NCBI RefSeq assembly: GCF_014982715.1
Contig: NZ_JADCJY010000001.1
Coordinates: 744,001 to 808,000 of the forward strand
Length of the DNA stretch: 64,000 nucleotides
DNA from: Gallalistipes aquisgranensis
Lineage (GTDB): Bacteria > Bacteroidota > Bacteroidia > Bacteroidales > Rikenellaceae
Reading direction: 5' to 3'
Shown here: positions 15,537 through 24,523 of the stretch, piece after piece
How the letters are laid out: the number at the start of each line of letters is the position of its first letter
Numbering within the stretch: the first letter of the stretch is position 1
The notes under the pieces: generated by a model
What the model saw: the letters and a program-made list of their open reading frames with translations, nothing else
What the model was told of the DNA's origin: nothing
Databases searched by the model: none
Position numbers and translations under genes: made by a program

Positions 15537-16775
15537 ATGTATAAGCGGATTGCGGCGATACTCCTGTCGGTGACGGGGGTATCGCTTTGTTTCGGACAAC
15601 AGGCGGACGGGTGCCCGCCCGTGCTGGAGACGCGGGACGGCGTCCGCGTGACGACTATCCGGGAGTGGGAACGGATACGCCGGCCGGAGATACTGGAGCT
15701 GTTCGCCACGCAGATGTACGGTGTCGATCCCGGCACGAAGGTGAAAACCTCCTATCGGGTGCTCGAAGAGGATGCCCGTGCGCTCGGAGGCAAGGCCACG
15801 CGGCGGCAGGTCCGGATGACTTTTGCGGCCAACGGCATGGAACGTACGGCCGACATGCTGCTCTATATTCCCAACGGGGTGCGTCGCCCCGTTCCCGTCA
15901 TCGTGGGGCTGAATTTTCAGGGAAACTACGCCACCACTTCCGATCCGGCCGTGCTGATGACCGATCGGTGGGTGCCCTATCCGAAAGGGATCAACCGGCC
16001 GGCCGACTCCCTTCGGGGACGTGCCGCCTCCCGGTGGCCGTATGAGAGGGCCGTGGAACGCGGGTATGCGGTTGCTACGATTTTCAACGGCGATTTCTTT
16101 TCCGATCGCCGGGAGGGATACGACGGCAGCGTCCTTCCGATGCTTTATGCCGGAAGCACGGTGCCCGATTCCGCACGGATGAAGGCGGTCGGGGCTTGGG
16201 CCTGGGGGTTGAGCCGGGCCGTGGACTATTTCGAAAAGGCCCGGGAGCTGGATGCCCGCAGGATCGTCCTGCTCGGGCACTCCCGTCTGGGGAAGGCCGC
16301 CTTGTGGGCCGGGGCGAGCGATCCCCGTTTCTCCGTGGTGGTTTCGAACGACTCCGGCTCTACGGGCGCGGCTCTCGCCCGCAACAAGCGGGGGGAGAAC
16401 GTGGAGAGGATCAACCGTAATTTTCCGTATTGGTTCGCGGATAATTACAAAAAGTACAACGATAACGAGTTCGCCCTGCCTGTCGATCAGCACCTGTTGC
16501 TGGCCCTCGTGGCGCCGCGTCCGCTCTACGTGGGGAGCGCCAGCCGGGACCAGTGGGCCGACCCTGCCGGGGAGTTCGGGGCGGCCCGCCTGTGCGGCGA
16601 CGCCTACCGGCTTTACGGTCTTCGTCCGCTGGAGTGGAAGGGCGAAGGGCTGCCCCCGGTCAATACGCCGTTGCAGAAGGGGGATGTGGCCTATCATCTC
16701 CGCGAAGGGAAACATGATATAACCCTTTACGATTGGGAACGGTACATGGATTTTGCCGACAAATATTTCAAATAG
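15537..16775 (+). CDS. CE15-like (glucuronoyl esterase family) secreted alpha/beta hydrolase
   Basis: A 412-residue secreted esterase with signal peptide MYKRIAAILLSVTGVSLCFGQQ. The alpha/beta-hydrolase core has the oxyanion region IVGLNFQGNY and the nucleophile elbow GHSRLGKAALWAGA. A carbohydrate-contact stretch NRNFPYWFADNY and a late catalytic His in GKHDITLYDWERYM follow. This matches bacterial CE15 enzymes, which cleave glucuronate esters linking xylan and lignin. Characterised members usually have a Cys or His before the nucleophile Ser; here it is His. The gene begins 9 nt after yajC, and a strong terminator follows. The family call is firmer than the substrate. Confidence 0.8.
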   Translation: MYKRIAAILLSVTGVSLCFGQQADGCPPVLETRDGVRVTTIREWERIRRPEILELFATQMYGVDPGTKVKTSYRVLEEDARALGGKATRRQVRMTFAANGMERTADMLLYIPNGVRRPVPVIVGLNFQGNYATTSDPAVLMTDRWVPYPKGINRPADSLRGRAASRWPYERAVERGYAVATIFNGDFFSDRREGYDGSVLPMLYAGSTVPDSARMKAVGAWAWGLSRAVDYFEKARELDARRIVLLGHSRLGKAALWAGASDPRFSVVVSNDSGSTGAALARNKRGENVERINRNFPYWFADNYKKYNDNEFALPVDQHLLLALVAPRPLYVGSASRDQWADPAGEFGAARLCGDAYRLYGLRPLEWKGEGLPPVNTPLQKGDVAYHLREGKHDITLYDWERYMDFADKYFK

Positions 16776-16793
16776 ACAGCGAAACCGGGATAG

Positions 16794-16826
16794 GCGGCGC
16801 CGAAATGTTTTCGGCGCCGCTTTTTA
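16794..16826 (+). terminator. Rho-independent terminator after the CE15-like gene
   Basis: GCGGCGCCGAAA-tgt-TTTCGGCGCCGC hairpin followed by TTTTTA, 18 nt after the stop codon at 16775. Confidence 0.9.
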
Positions 16827-16925
16827 TTTTTCATCTCCGGCGGCTTCCGGCTACTAAATCGTAATCGGTTTGTGTAGCAGGGCTTCGTTTTTATAAATTC
16901 CGTTTTTTTCGGCCGAAAAAAGTTT

Positions 16926-16955
16926 TTTGATATTTTAATCGAATTTATATTTTTG
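16926..16955 (+). promoter_or_regulatory. Promoter of the ECF sigma factor gene
   Basis: TTTG (16926-16929), 18 nt, TATTTTTG (16948-16955), 18 nt upstream of ATG 16974. This resembles a housekeeping promoter, so the sigma factor may be made constitutively and held by FecR. Confidence 0.6.
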
Positions 16956-16973
16956 CTTCAAACCGATTCGACC

Positions 16974-17477
16974 ATGATAACCCGGACTCTTGAGGACCTT
17001 TTCAATGCACATTTCCGCAGCGCGGCCTATATCGCGGAGGAGATCGTGCATTCCAAGTCCGTTGCCGAGGATATCGTGCAGGATGTCTTCATCCGCCTGT
17101 CGAAGGTCGATCTTTCCAAAGTCCGCTCGCCCGTGCAGTATCTGTACAAGTGTGTGCGCCATGCGTCGCTGGATTACGCCAGTACGCACACCCTGCGGCG
17201 CTGGGAGGAGCTCAACGGATCGGAACTGATCGCCGACGAGGTGAACTTCGATCTGAGCCGCGATGCGGTCGAACGGGCCAACCGGCTCCACCGCCTGTAC
17301 CAGGCCATCGAGAAGTTGCCCGCACAGTCGCGCCGGGTCGTCAAGTTGATCTGTCTGAATAACTATTCGTATGCCGATGCCGCCTCGGAGTTGGGCGTTT
17401 CGCTGGCTACGATCAAGACGCACATGTACCGTTCGGTGAAGAGCCTGCGGAAATTCATGATGACATTCTTTTTTTAA
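16974..17477 (+). CDS. ECF RNA polymerase sigma factor (SusC/FecR-associated type)
   Basis: A 167-residue sigma-70 family regulator. Region 2 is about residues 15-75 (SVAEDIVQDVFIRLS binds the polymerase and -10 element). Region 4 is about 105-160 (YQAIEKLPAQSRRVVKL, then the helix-turn-helix SYADAASELGVSLATIKTH). This is the Bacteroidetes type that is released when a SusC transducer signals through its FecR partner. A FecR gene and an STN-containing SusC follow directly, so it most likely drives expression of that downstream cluster. A hairpin terminator lies between it and FecR. Confidence 0.93.
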   Translation: MITRTLEDLFNAHFRSAAYIAEEIVHSKSVAEDIVQDVFIRLSKVDLSKVRSPVQYLYKCVRHASLDYASTHTLRRWEELNGSELIADEVNFDLSRDAVERANRLHRLYQAIEKLPAQSRRVVKLICLNNYSYADAASELGVSLATIKTHMYRSVKSLRKFMMTFFF

Positions 17478-17497
17478 CAGGTTGATTGATTTTTGAT

Positions 17498-17525
17498 AAA
17501 AAAACGGGTTTTGCCCGTTTTTTAT
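17498..17525 (+). terminator. Hairpin terminator/attenuator between sigma factor and FecR
   Basis: AAAAAACGGG-ttttg-CCCGTTTTTT inverted repeat, 20 nt after the sigma factor stop and about 60 nt before the FecR start. It could partly end sigma transcription before FecR. Confidence 0.7.
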
Positions 17526-17584
17526 TTCGGATATGTAAGGAATTTTTTCCCGGGTCCTGTCTCTTTAATAGAAACGGGAACGTT

Positions 17585-18784
17585 ATGGACAATACCCAGG
17601 TGGAAAAATGGCTGCTTGCCTATATTTCGGGCAGGATCACTCCGCAGGAGATGGCCCTGCTCGAAGAGTGGGCCGCCGCTTCGGAGGAAAACCGCCAGAT
17701 TCTCGACCTGATCGAGGGGCGTTCCGAACTGGGGACGGAGCTGCGGCGCATGTACGGGTACGATAAGGAAAAGGCATGGAAGGCCGTCTGTGCGGCGGAC
17801 CGCCACTACACGCGCCGGCGCCGGTTGGTGCGTGCCTTCCGTTTCGCTGCTGCCGCGGTCCTTTTCGCGGGGGTCCTGGCGACCGGAATTCTGCTGCACG
17901 ATGCGAAGGAGCGTTTCGATCCGGGACGCAATCAGCTCTCCTCCACGGTCGGACCCGGAGCCAGGGGCGCGGTACTCGAACTCTCTTCGGGGCGGCAGGT
18001 GATTCTTTCCGATTCCGTTTCTGAAGAACTTACCGATTGCGATACGAAGATCGAGATACGGGGCAACGAACTGGCCTACGCGGCCGAACAGGACTTTCCC
18101 GAGGCGGGCCGTATTGTACCGGAGGAGCCCGCGTATAATACGGTGAGGGTGCCGATCGGCTGCGAGTATTCGCTTACGCTCAGCGACGGTACCCGCGTAT
18201 GGCTGAACGCAGGATCGAGCCTGACCTATCCGCCCCGTTTCGAAAAGGGAAAACGGGAGGTTTCGATGACCGGGGAGGTCTATTTCGATGTGGCCCGCGA
18301 TCCCGGCCGTCCTTTCACCGTATTGGCGGGAGAGGTCGGTCTTACCGTGCTGGGTACCTCGTTCAACGTGATGGCCTATGCCGACGAACCCCGTGTGGAG
18401 ACGACGCTGGTGGAAGGATCGGTACGGGTCGCGGCCGCCGGACGGGAGACGGTGCTGGAGCCGGGATTCCAGGCCGGGTTCGACCGGAGTGGGGGCAGCC
18501 TGACGGTGCGCAAGGTCGATGCCGACTCCTTTTCCGCATGGACCCGGGGACTGCTGGTCTTTTACGACGAACCTTTGCGTTCGATCTGCCGGAAACTGGA
18601 GCGGTGGTACGGCGTGCGGATCGACGCCTCTTCCCCTTCGCTGGACGGAGTGCTCTACACGGGAATGATCAAACGCTACGAGACGCTCAACGAAGTGGCC
18701 GACCTGATGAACCTGACCAACGAGGTGGTCTTTTCCGAAGAAGACGGCGTAGTCCGTGTGGAGCTTCGGTCGCGGAACAAGTAA
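17585..18784 (+). CDS. FecR-family anti-sigma factor
   Basis: A 399-residue inner-membrane protein. The cytoplasmic N-terminus (1-80, EEWAAASEENRQIL) would bind the sigma factor, and one membrane helix follows at about residues 84-106 (AFRFAAAAVLFAGVLATGILL). The periplasmic FecR domain contains SLTLSDGTRVWLNAGSSLTY and MTGEVYFDVARD, and the C-terminal DUF4974 domain contains FYDEPLRSICRKLERWYGV and TGMIKRYETLNEVADLM. It relays the state of the outer-membrane SusC transducer to the upstream sigma factor. ATG 17585 is chosen because the domain begins there; the longer upstream frame crosses the terminator. Confidence 0.93.
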   Translation: MDNTQVEKWLLAYISGRITPQEMALLEEWAAASEENRQILDLIEGRSELGTELRRMYGYDKEKAWKAVCAADRHYTRRRRLVRAFRFAAAAVLFAGVLATGILLHDAKERFDPGRNQLSSTVGPGARGAVLELSSGRQVILSDSVSEELTDCDTKIEIRGNELAYAAEQDFPEAGRIVPEEPAYNTVRVPIGCEYSLTLSDGTRVWLNAGSSLTYPPRFEKGKREVSMTGEVYFDVARDPGRPFTVLAGEVGLTVLGTSFNVMAYADEPRVETTLVEGSVRVAAAGRETVLEPGFQAGFDRSGGSLTVRKVDADSFSAWTRGLLVFYDEPLRSICRKLERWYGVRIDASSPSLDGVLYTGMIKRYETLNEVADLMNLTNEVVFSEEDGVVRVELRSRNK

Positions 18785-18843
18785 TCCGCCATGCCGGATT
18801 TCCGGTGCAGACGAATTTACCGATGTGTTTAAATAATAGTTGT

Positions 18844-21800
18844 ATGAAGAACCTTTACTTATGTGCGCTTCTCTCCCGTGCGAGGGGTCTTTGCGCCGTT
18901 GCCCTGCTGACGCTGGCGGTTTCGCTGGCGGCGTCGGATGCGGCGGTGGCCGGGGATCTGGCTCAGCCGAGGAAGAACCGGATTTCGATCTCCCTGACGG
19001 GAGCAACGCTCGACGACGTGCTGCAATACGTCAAGAAAGAGACGGGCTATTATGTCCTCTATAACAGCAGTTCGGCCAAGGCGATCAAGGGTATCAACAT
19101 CCGGCGGGAGAACGCTCCCGTCGAAGAGGTGGTACGCGAGGCGCTTCGCGGCACAGGACTCGATTTCACTATCAACGACGATACGATCGTCATCAAACCC
19201 CGCGATGAAAAGGCGCAGACCGCTTCGAAAACCGAATCCCAGTCCTATACCCGGGTGACCGTTACGGGCAAGGTGACCAACCGTGCCACGAAGGCTCCCG
19301 TGGCGGGTGCCATGGTGCTGGTCAAAGGGACCAATGTAGGGACGGTGACCGACGAAAAGGGCGCTTACTCGATCAAGTTTCCGAACCGGCCCGGAACGGT
19401 GCTGGCATTCAGCTTCCTCGGCATGGAGTCGCGCGAGGTTCCCTACACCAACCAGACGAGTGTGGACGTGCAGTTGCTCGAGAGGGTGGAGAGTATCGAC
19501 GATGTGGTGGTGACCGGTTATGCGCAGGTGCGTAAGGAGGGTTTTACGGGCAACACCACCCGTATTTCGCAGGAGGATATCGTGAAGGTCTCGCCCAAGC
19601 GGATGATTGATGCCATCCAGGTCTTCGATCCTTCGTTCCGTATTGCGGAAAACATCACGATGGGATCGAACCCCAATGCGCTGCCCGAGTTCTATATCCG
19701 CGGTCAGAACAGTATTTCGACCGAACTGAGTGCCAATACGGCCGATATTTCGCGCCAGAACCTGACCAATAACAACAACCTTCCGATCTTCATTCTGGAC
19801 GGTTTCGAGGTGGATGTGGAGAAGATTTACGACATGGACCCCAGCCGGGTGCACTCGCTGACCCTGCTGAAGGATGCCGCAGCCACGGCCCTCTACGGGT
19901 CGCGGGCGGCCAACGGCGTCGTGGTGATCGAGTCGCGGGCTCCGGAACCCGGCAAACTGCGCATATCCTACAATCTGACCGGAAGCGTCGAAATGCCCGA
20001 CCTGTCGGCCTACAATCTGATGAATGCCCGCGAAAAGCTGCAGGCCGAACTCGACGGGGGAATCTATTCGTTCGATGCCACCGACTTTACCGAAAGCGTG
20101 TACCAGAAAAACCAGGAGTATTACGCGAAACTCAACGAAGTGAACCGGGGGGTCGATACCTACTGGCTGTCGAAGAACCTGCGCACGGCCGTCAATCATC
20201 AGCACAGCCTCTATATCGACGGCGGTGAGAACGACGTGCGGTGGGGCGTTGAGTTGAAATATGCCGGCAACAAGGGTGTCATGCGGACTCCAAGCGCGAC
20301 ACCTACGGTGCCGGGCTTTTCCTCGACTACCGCATCGGCCGTTTCCAGCTGATGAACCGTGCCTCGTACGACGCCAACAACTCGACCGATTCCCCCTATT
20401 CGTTCTCGCAGTTCTCCCACATGTTGCCCTACAACGTCCCGATTGACGAGACGACCGGCAAGTATCTTCAGAAACTGCGGTTCGGCCAGTCGGCGCTCAA
20501 TCCCCTCTACGAGCGGGAGTATCTGAACAGTTTCGACAAGAGCAAATACCATACGCTCCAGAACAATTTTGCGATCAACTTCTATGCGACCCCCCATTTT
20601 ACAGCCAAGGCGTGGATCGCTTTCAGCCAGCGCATTTCCGACGACCGTACGTTCGTGGACCCGCTCTCCGCATCCAACAGCGCCTTCGCCACTCCCACGG
20701 AACTGGGATCGCTGACGGTCATCGGGCAGGAGAACTCCTACTACGATGCCAACATCCTGTTCATGTACAACCGCAATATCAACAAGAATTACCTGAACTT
20801 CTCGCTGGGCGGTAATATCCGCGAAACCAACTATACGGTGAGCAGCACCACCTACAAGGGATTTTCGACCGGATCGCTCAACTCGCCCAACGATGCGGCG
20901 CAGGTGGATGGCAAACCGACCGAATCGAAGAACAAGACCCGTCTGGTCGGTATGTTCTTCTCGGCGAACTACACCTACGACGATATCTACCTGCTCGACG
21001 CTTCGGTGCGTATGGACGGTTCGTCCGAGTTCGGAAGCGACAACCGGGTGGCTCCCTTCTGGGCGGCCGGTGCCGGTATCAATATCCACAATTACGGGTT
21101 CCTGAAGGGTAACAAGACCCTCAGCCGTCTGAAAATCCGCGGTTCGATCGGTACGGTCGGTAAAGTGGGCTATGCGGCTTATGCGGCCCAGTCGACCTAT
21201 ACGACCTCTTCCACGTCGGACTGGTATTCCACGGGTGCCGGGCATATCCTCTACTACATGGGCAATCCCGACCTGGGGTGGGAGAAGACCCGGATTGCCG
21301 ACATCGGTCTGGAACTCGGCTTCTTCCAGGACAGACTGTTGTTCAAGGCCAGCTATTACGACAAGATGACCATCGACCAGATTACCGACGTAACGATTCC
21401 CTCCTCTTCGGGTTTCACCAGTTACAAGGATAATCTGGGCAAGGTGAGCAACCGCGGTTTCGAACTCGACCTCCGGTATAATTTCTACCGCACGCGGGAC
21501 CTCGACCTGACCCTTTACGGCAATATGGCCCACAACAAGAACAAGATCATCAAGATCAACGATGCTCTGCGTGCCTATAACGAACTGGTGCAGAAACAGT
21601 ACGACGACTACGACGACTATTCCACGCAGAGCAAGTACGCGCAGACCTTCACCCAGTACCAGGAGGGCGGTTCGATGTACGCCATCTACGGCATGAGGTC
21701 GCTCGGAATCAATCCGGCCAACGGTAAGGAGGTCTACCTGCGTCCCGACGGAACGATCACCTACGAATGGCGGGCCGCCGACCAGGTGCAGATCGGAAAT

Positions 21801-22262
21801 ACGGAGCCGTGGGCCCAGGGTTCGTTCGGGCTGAACGCCCGCTGGAAGAACTTCTCGCTCTTCGCTTCGTTCCTCTACGAATTCGGCGGCCAGCGCTACA
21901 ACTCCACGCTGGTGAGCGAGGTGGAGAACGCCAACCTCGAACGGTACAACGTGGACCGGCGGGTTTCGACCGACCGCTGGAAGAATCCCGGCGACGTGAC
22001 CCCTCTGAAAGATATCAAGGATCGCACGCAGGTCACCCGTCCCACCTCGCGCTTCGTGCAGGACTACAACACTCTGCAGTTCAACTCCCTTTCGGTCAGC
22101 TATGATTTTCCCTCCAAGCTGGTCAAACGGTGGGGGCTCGGAATGCTGAGGCTGACCGCCAACATGGAAGACCTGGCCTATATCAGCTCCGTACTTCAGG
22201 AGCGCGGTCTGAGCTATCCCTATTCGCGCGTGATGAACTTTACGCTTAATCTTACATTCTAA
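18844..22262 (+). pseudogene. SusC/RagA-family TonB-dependent receptor with STN domain, reading frame broken by a single-base shift
   Basis: Outer-membrane TonB-dependent transporter and signal transducer of about 1139 residues if repaired. It has a signal peptide (ending near AAVAG), an STN domain (ISISLTGATLDDVLQYVKK ... DDTIVIKP) that contacts FecR, a carboxypeptidase-like domain, the plug (SIDDVVVTGYAQVRKEGFTG, EFYIRGQNS) and a beta-barrel ending NFTLNLTF. Frame 1 ends at a TGA at 20350-20352. Barrel coding continues in another frame from about 20287 (DSKRDTYGAGLFLDYRIG) to 22262. One missing G after 20286 explains the break. Partner SusD is intact, so a sequencing error, a recent mutation or phase variation are all possible. 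An ATG at 18823 is an alternative start. Confidence 0.85.
20284..20290 (+). other. Frameshift site inside the SusC-like gene
   Basis: After GVMR (ATG CGG at 20281-20286) the expected DSKRDTYGAG block is read only in the next frame. Restoring one G (cggg) joins both halves without loss of any residue. The tract has just two G now, so it is not a long homopolymer. Confidence 0.8.
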
Positions 22263-22267
22263 TCGTC

Positions 22268-23803
22268 ATGCATGTTATGAAATCATACACGAAAATATTC
22301 ACTGCCTGCGTCCTCGCCCTGTCGCTTTCGTCCTGCAACGGCTGGCTCGACATCACGCCGCAGGGTCTGACCACCGAAAAAAACCTGTTCGAGGACTACG
22401 ACGGTTACCGTTCGGCATTGAACGGCATCTATCAGCAGATGGCTTCGGCCGATCTTTACGGACGGGAACTCTCCTGGGGCTTTATGAGTGCCCTGTCCCA
22501 GTATTACGATTTCGGTTCGATGGACAACACCCAGCTGTACACCTACACCGAGAAGATGGATTACGAGAACAAGGAGGTGCTCGACTACATGGAGGGTATC
22601 TGGCAAACGGCCTACAACACGGTCGCCAACTGCAACGTGCTCATCTCCCATATCGAGGAGGCCGATCCGCAGATGTTCCCTTATGTGGACAGCGGCGAAA
22701 AGGGCATGATCCACGGGGAGGCGCTGGCCGCCCGGGCCCTGATGCATTTCGAGGTGCTGCGGCTTTTCGCGCCCGCTCCGGTCGTGGACCGGACTTCCAA
22801 GTCGATTCCTTATTCGACCACTTATCCCGACAAGGTGCCCACCCGCTATACGACCGGGGAGGTGCTCGAAAAGATCGTGGCAGACCTGCAGGCCGCACTG
22901 CCCCTGCTGGAGCAGAACGACCGGAATCTGAGTGCGCTCCAGACGGCTTCCAACCGTTTCGCAGCGAACGATTCGAGGGGCCTGTTCTTCGGTTACCGCG
23001 GCACCCGGCTCCATTATTGGGCCGTCAAGGCGCTGCTGGCCCGGGTGTATATGTATGCGGGTGACTATGCCAATGCGCTGACTACGGCAAAAGAAGTGTA
23101 CGACACCTGCAAGGAATGGTTTCCGCTGACCGACTATACGACGGCCAACGGTGTGTCGGGTGCCATCAAGTTTTACGATGATATCATTTTCGCCTCCTAC
23201 GATCAGTATCTGGTGGACAATTACGACGACGTGATGTTGGCCAACCAGAGTGCTGCGGCCAATTTCATGCTGGCGCTGCGGAGTCCGCAGAACCGTTTTA
23301 CGGGGCAGACTACGTACGATATCCGGTACAAGTTCGGCATCAACCGTCCCGACGAGGAGGAACAGGAGAATGTGTACGCTTCCTGCAAATACGTGAAATA
23401 TTCCCGCACGGGGGGCGATATAGAGTCGGCTTCCAACGACACGCAGGGCGCCCTGATCCCGGTGATACGCATGTCGGAGATCATGATGATCATCGCCGAA
23501 TGTCAGGCCCGCGGCGAGAGCGGACAGGGCGACGGAGTCATCAGCGAGGCCGTTTCCACGCTGAATGCGGTACTTCAGGCCCGTTCCCGGAACCGGTATA
23601 AGGTCTCCGCTTCCACGTTCGACGAGTTCATGAAGGAGCTGGAAGACGAAATGTGGAAAGAGAACATCGGCGAAGGCCAGTATTTCTTCTACCTGAAACG
23701 GATCAACAGCCCCACGCTGGTGACTGCCGCTTCGCAGACCATCCAGATGAGCGGAAAATACGTGTTCGACATTCCGGACAGCGAAACCAATTTATTACAA
23801 TAA
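22268..23803 (+). CDS. SusD/RagB-family surface lipoprotein
   Basis: The ligand-binding lid partner of the SusC receptor: 511 residues, surface lipoprotein. The signal peptide runs KIFTACVLALSLSSC with the lipobox Cys at about residue 23. The SusD N-terminal motif CNGWLDITPQGLTTEKNLF follows, then TPR-like helices (AYNTVANCNVLISHI, KALLARVYMYAGDYANAL). The C-terminal SusD domain includes IPVIRMSEIMMIIAECQA, and the end is YVFDIPDSE. The preferred start could be the second ATG (22277, MKSYTKIF). It begins 5 nt after the SusC stop, and the two form the standard SusCD pair. Confidence 0.94.
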   Translation: MHVMKSYTKIFTACVLALSLSSCNGWLDITPQGLTTEKNLFEDYDGYRSALNGIYQQMASADLYGRELSWGFMSALSQYYDFGSMDNTQLYTYTEKMDYENKEVLDYMEGIWQTAYNTVANCNVLISHIEEADPQMFPYVDSGEKGMIHGEALAARALMHFEVLRLFAPAPVVDRTSKSIPYSTTYPDKVPTRYTTGEVLEKIVADLQAALPLLEQNDRNLSALQTASNRFAANDSRGLFFGYRGTRLHYWAVKALLARVYMYAGDYANALTTAKEVYDTCKEWFPLTDYTTANGVSGAIKFYDDIIFASYDQYLVDNYDDVMLANQSAAANFMLALRSPQNRFTGQTTYDIRYKFGINRPDEEEQENVYASCKYVKYSRTGGDIESASNDTQGALIPVIRMSEIMMIIAECQARGESGQGDGVISEAVSTLNAVLQARSRNRYKVSASTFDEFMKELEDEMWKENIGEGQYFFYLKRINSPTLVTAASQTIQMSGKYVFDIPDSETNLLQ

Positions 23804-23810
23804 GCGAGTT

Positions 23811-24509
23811 ATGAGAAAACTGATATATATTGTGGCTGCGGCTCTCGCACTGGGGGCCTGCTCGGAGGAGACGATCCCCGTGTACGACGGCAGCAGGAGT
23901 TACGTCTATTTCACGGAGGATTCGACCGAGATCACCCGTTTTTCGTTCAAGACGGTTCCCGGACAGACCGAGTACACCGTCTCCCTGCCCGTGGAGATCG
24001 TGGGTGTGACCCCGACCCAGACATTGGGCTACAAACTGTCGGTCGACCCGGCGCGGACGACGGCCCCGGCCGAGGCTTACGAACTCGATCCCGATCCGGT
24101 GATCCAGGCAGGCCGGTTCGACGGGACCACTTTCGTGACCGTGAAGAAGGTGGCCGCCATGGACGAACGGGAGCTGGACATCGCCGTGCGGATCGTGGAG
24201 GGTGGGGCCTACCTGCCCGGTCCCACGACCAATGTGCTGCACATCATCCGGGTTTCGAACATCATTTCCCAGCCGGGATGGTGGAACGACGATTTCGCGA
24301 ATGCTTTTCTGGGCACTTATACCGATGAGAAGTACGAGGAGTTCATCAAGGCCACCCAGGTAAGCGACCTGACCGATATGGACAACAGCCAGATCGCTTC
24401 TCTGTGCCGGCAGTTCGTCTATTATCTGCGCGAGAAGAAGGACAACGGGGAAGAGGTGTTCGAGAAAGACGGCACCCCGATGCTCGACGGAATTAATATC
24501 AACGCTTAA
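23811..24509 (+). CDS. DUF4843-family lipoprotein
   Basis: A 232-residue lipoprotein with signal peptide ending in the lipobox ALGAC (Cys17). The mature N-terminus SEETIPVYDGSRSYVYF and the repeated beta-strand pattern (FSFKTVPGQTEYTVSLPVEIVG, ELDIAVRIVEGG) fit the DUF4843 family. These proteins are found almost only downstream of SusD in Bacteroidetes and are probably surface-exposed accessory ligand-binding proteins. It lies 7 nt after SusD and 14 nt before the PKD-like lipoprotein. The ligand is not known. Confidence 0.88.
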   Translation: MRKLIYIVAAALALGACSEETIPVYDGSRSYVYFTEDSTEITRFSFKTVPGQTEYTVSLPVEIVGVTPTQTLGYKLSVDPARTTAPAEAYELDPDPVIQAGRFDGTTFVTVKKVAAMDERELDIAVRIVEGGAYLPGPTTNVLHIIRVSNIISQPGWWNDDFANAFLGTYTDEKYEEFIKATQVSDLTDMDNSQIASLCRQFVYYLREKKDNGEEVFEKDGTPMLDGININA

Positions 24510-24523
24510 CCGAGGAAGAAAAG

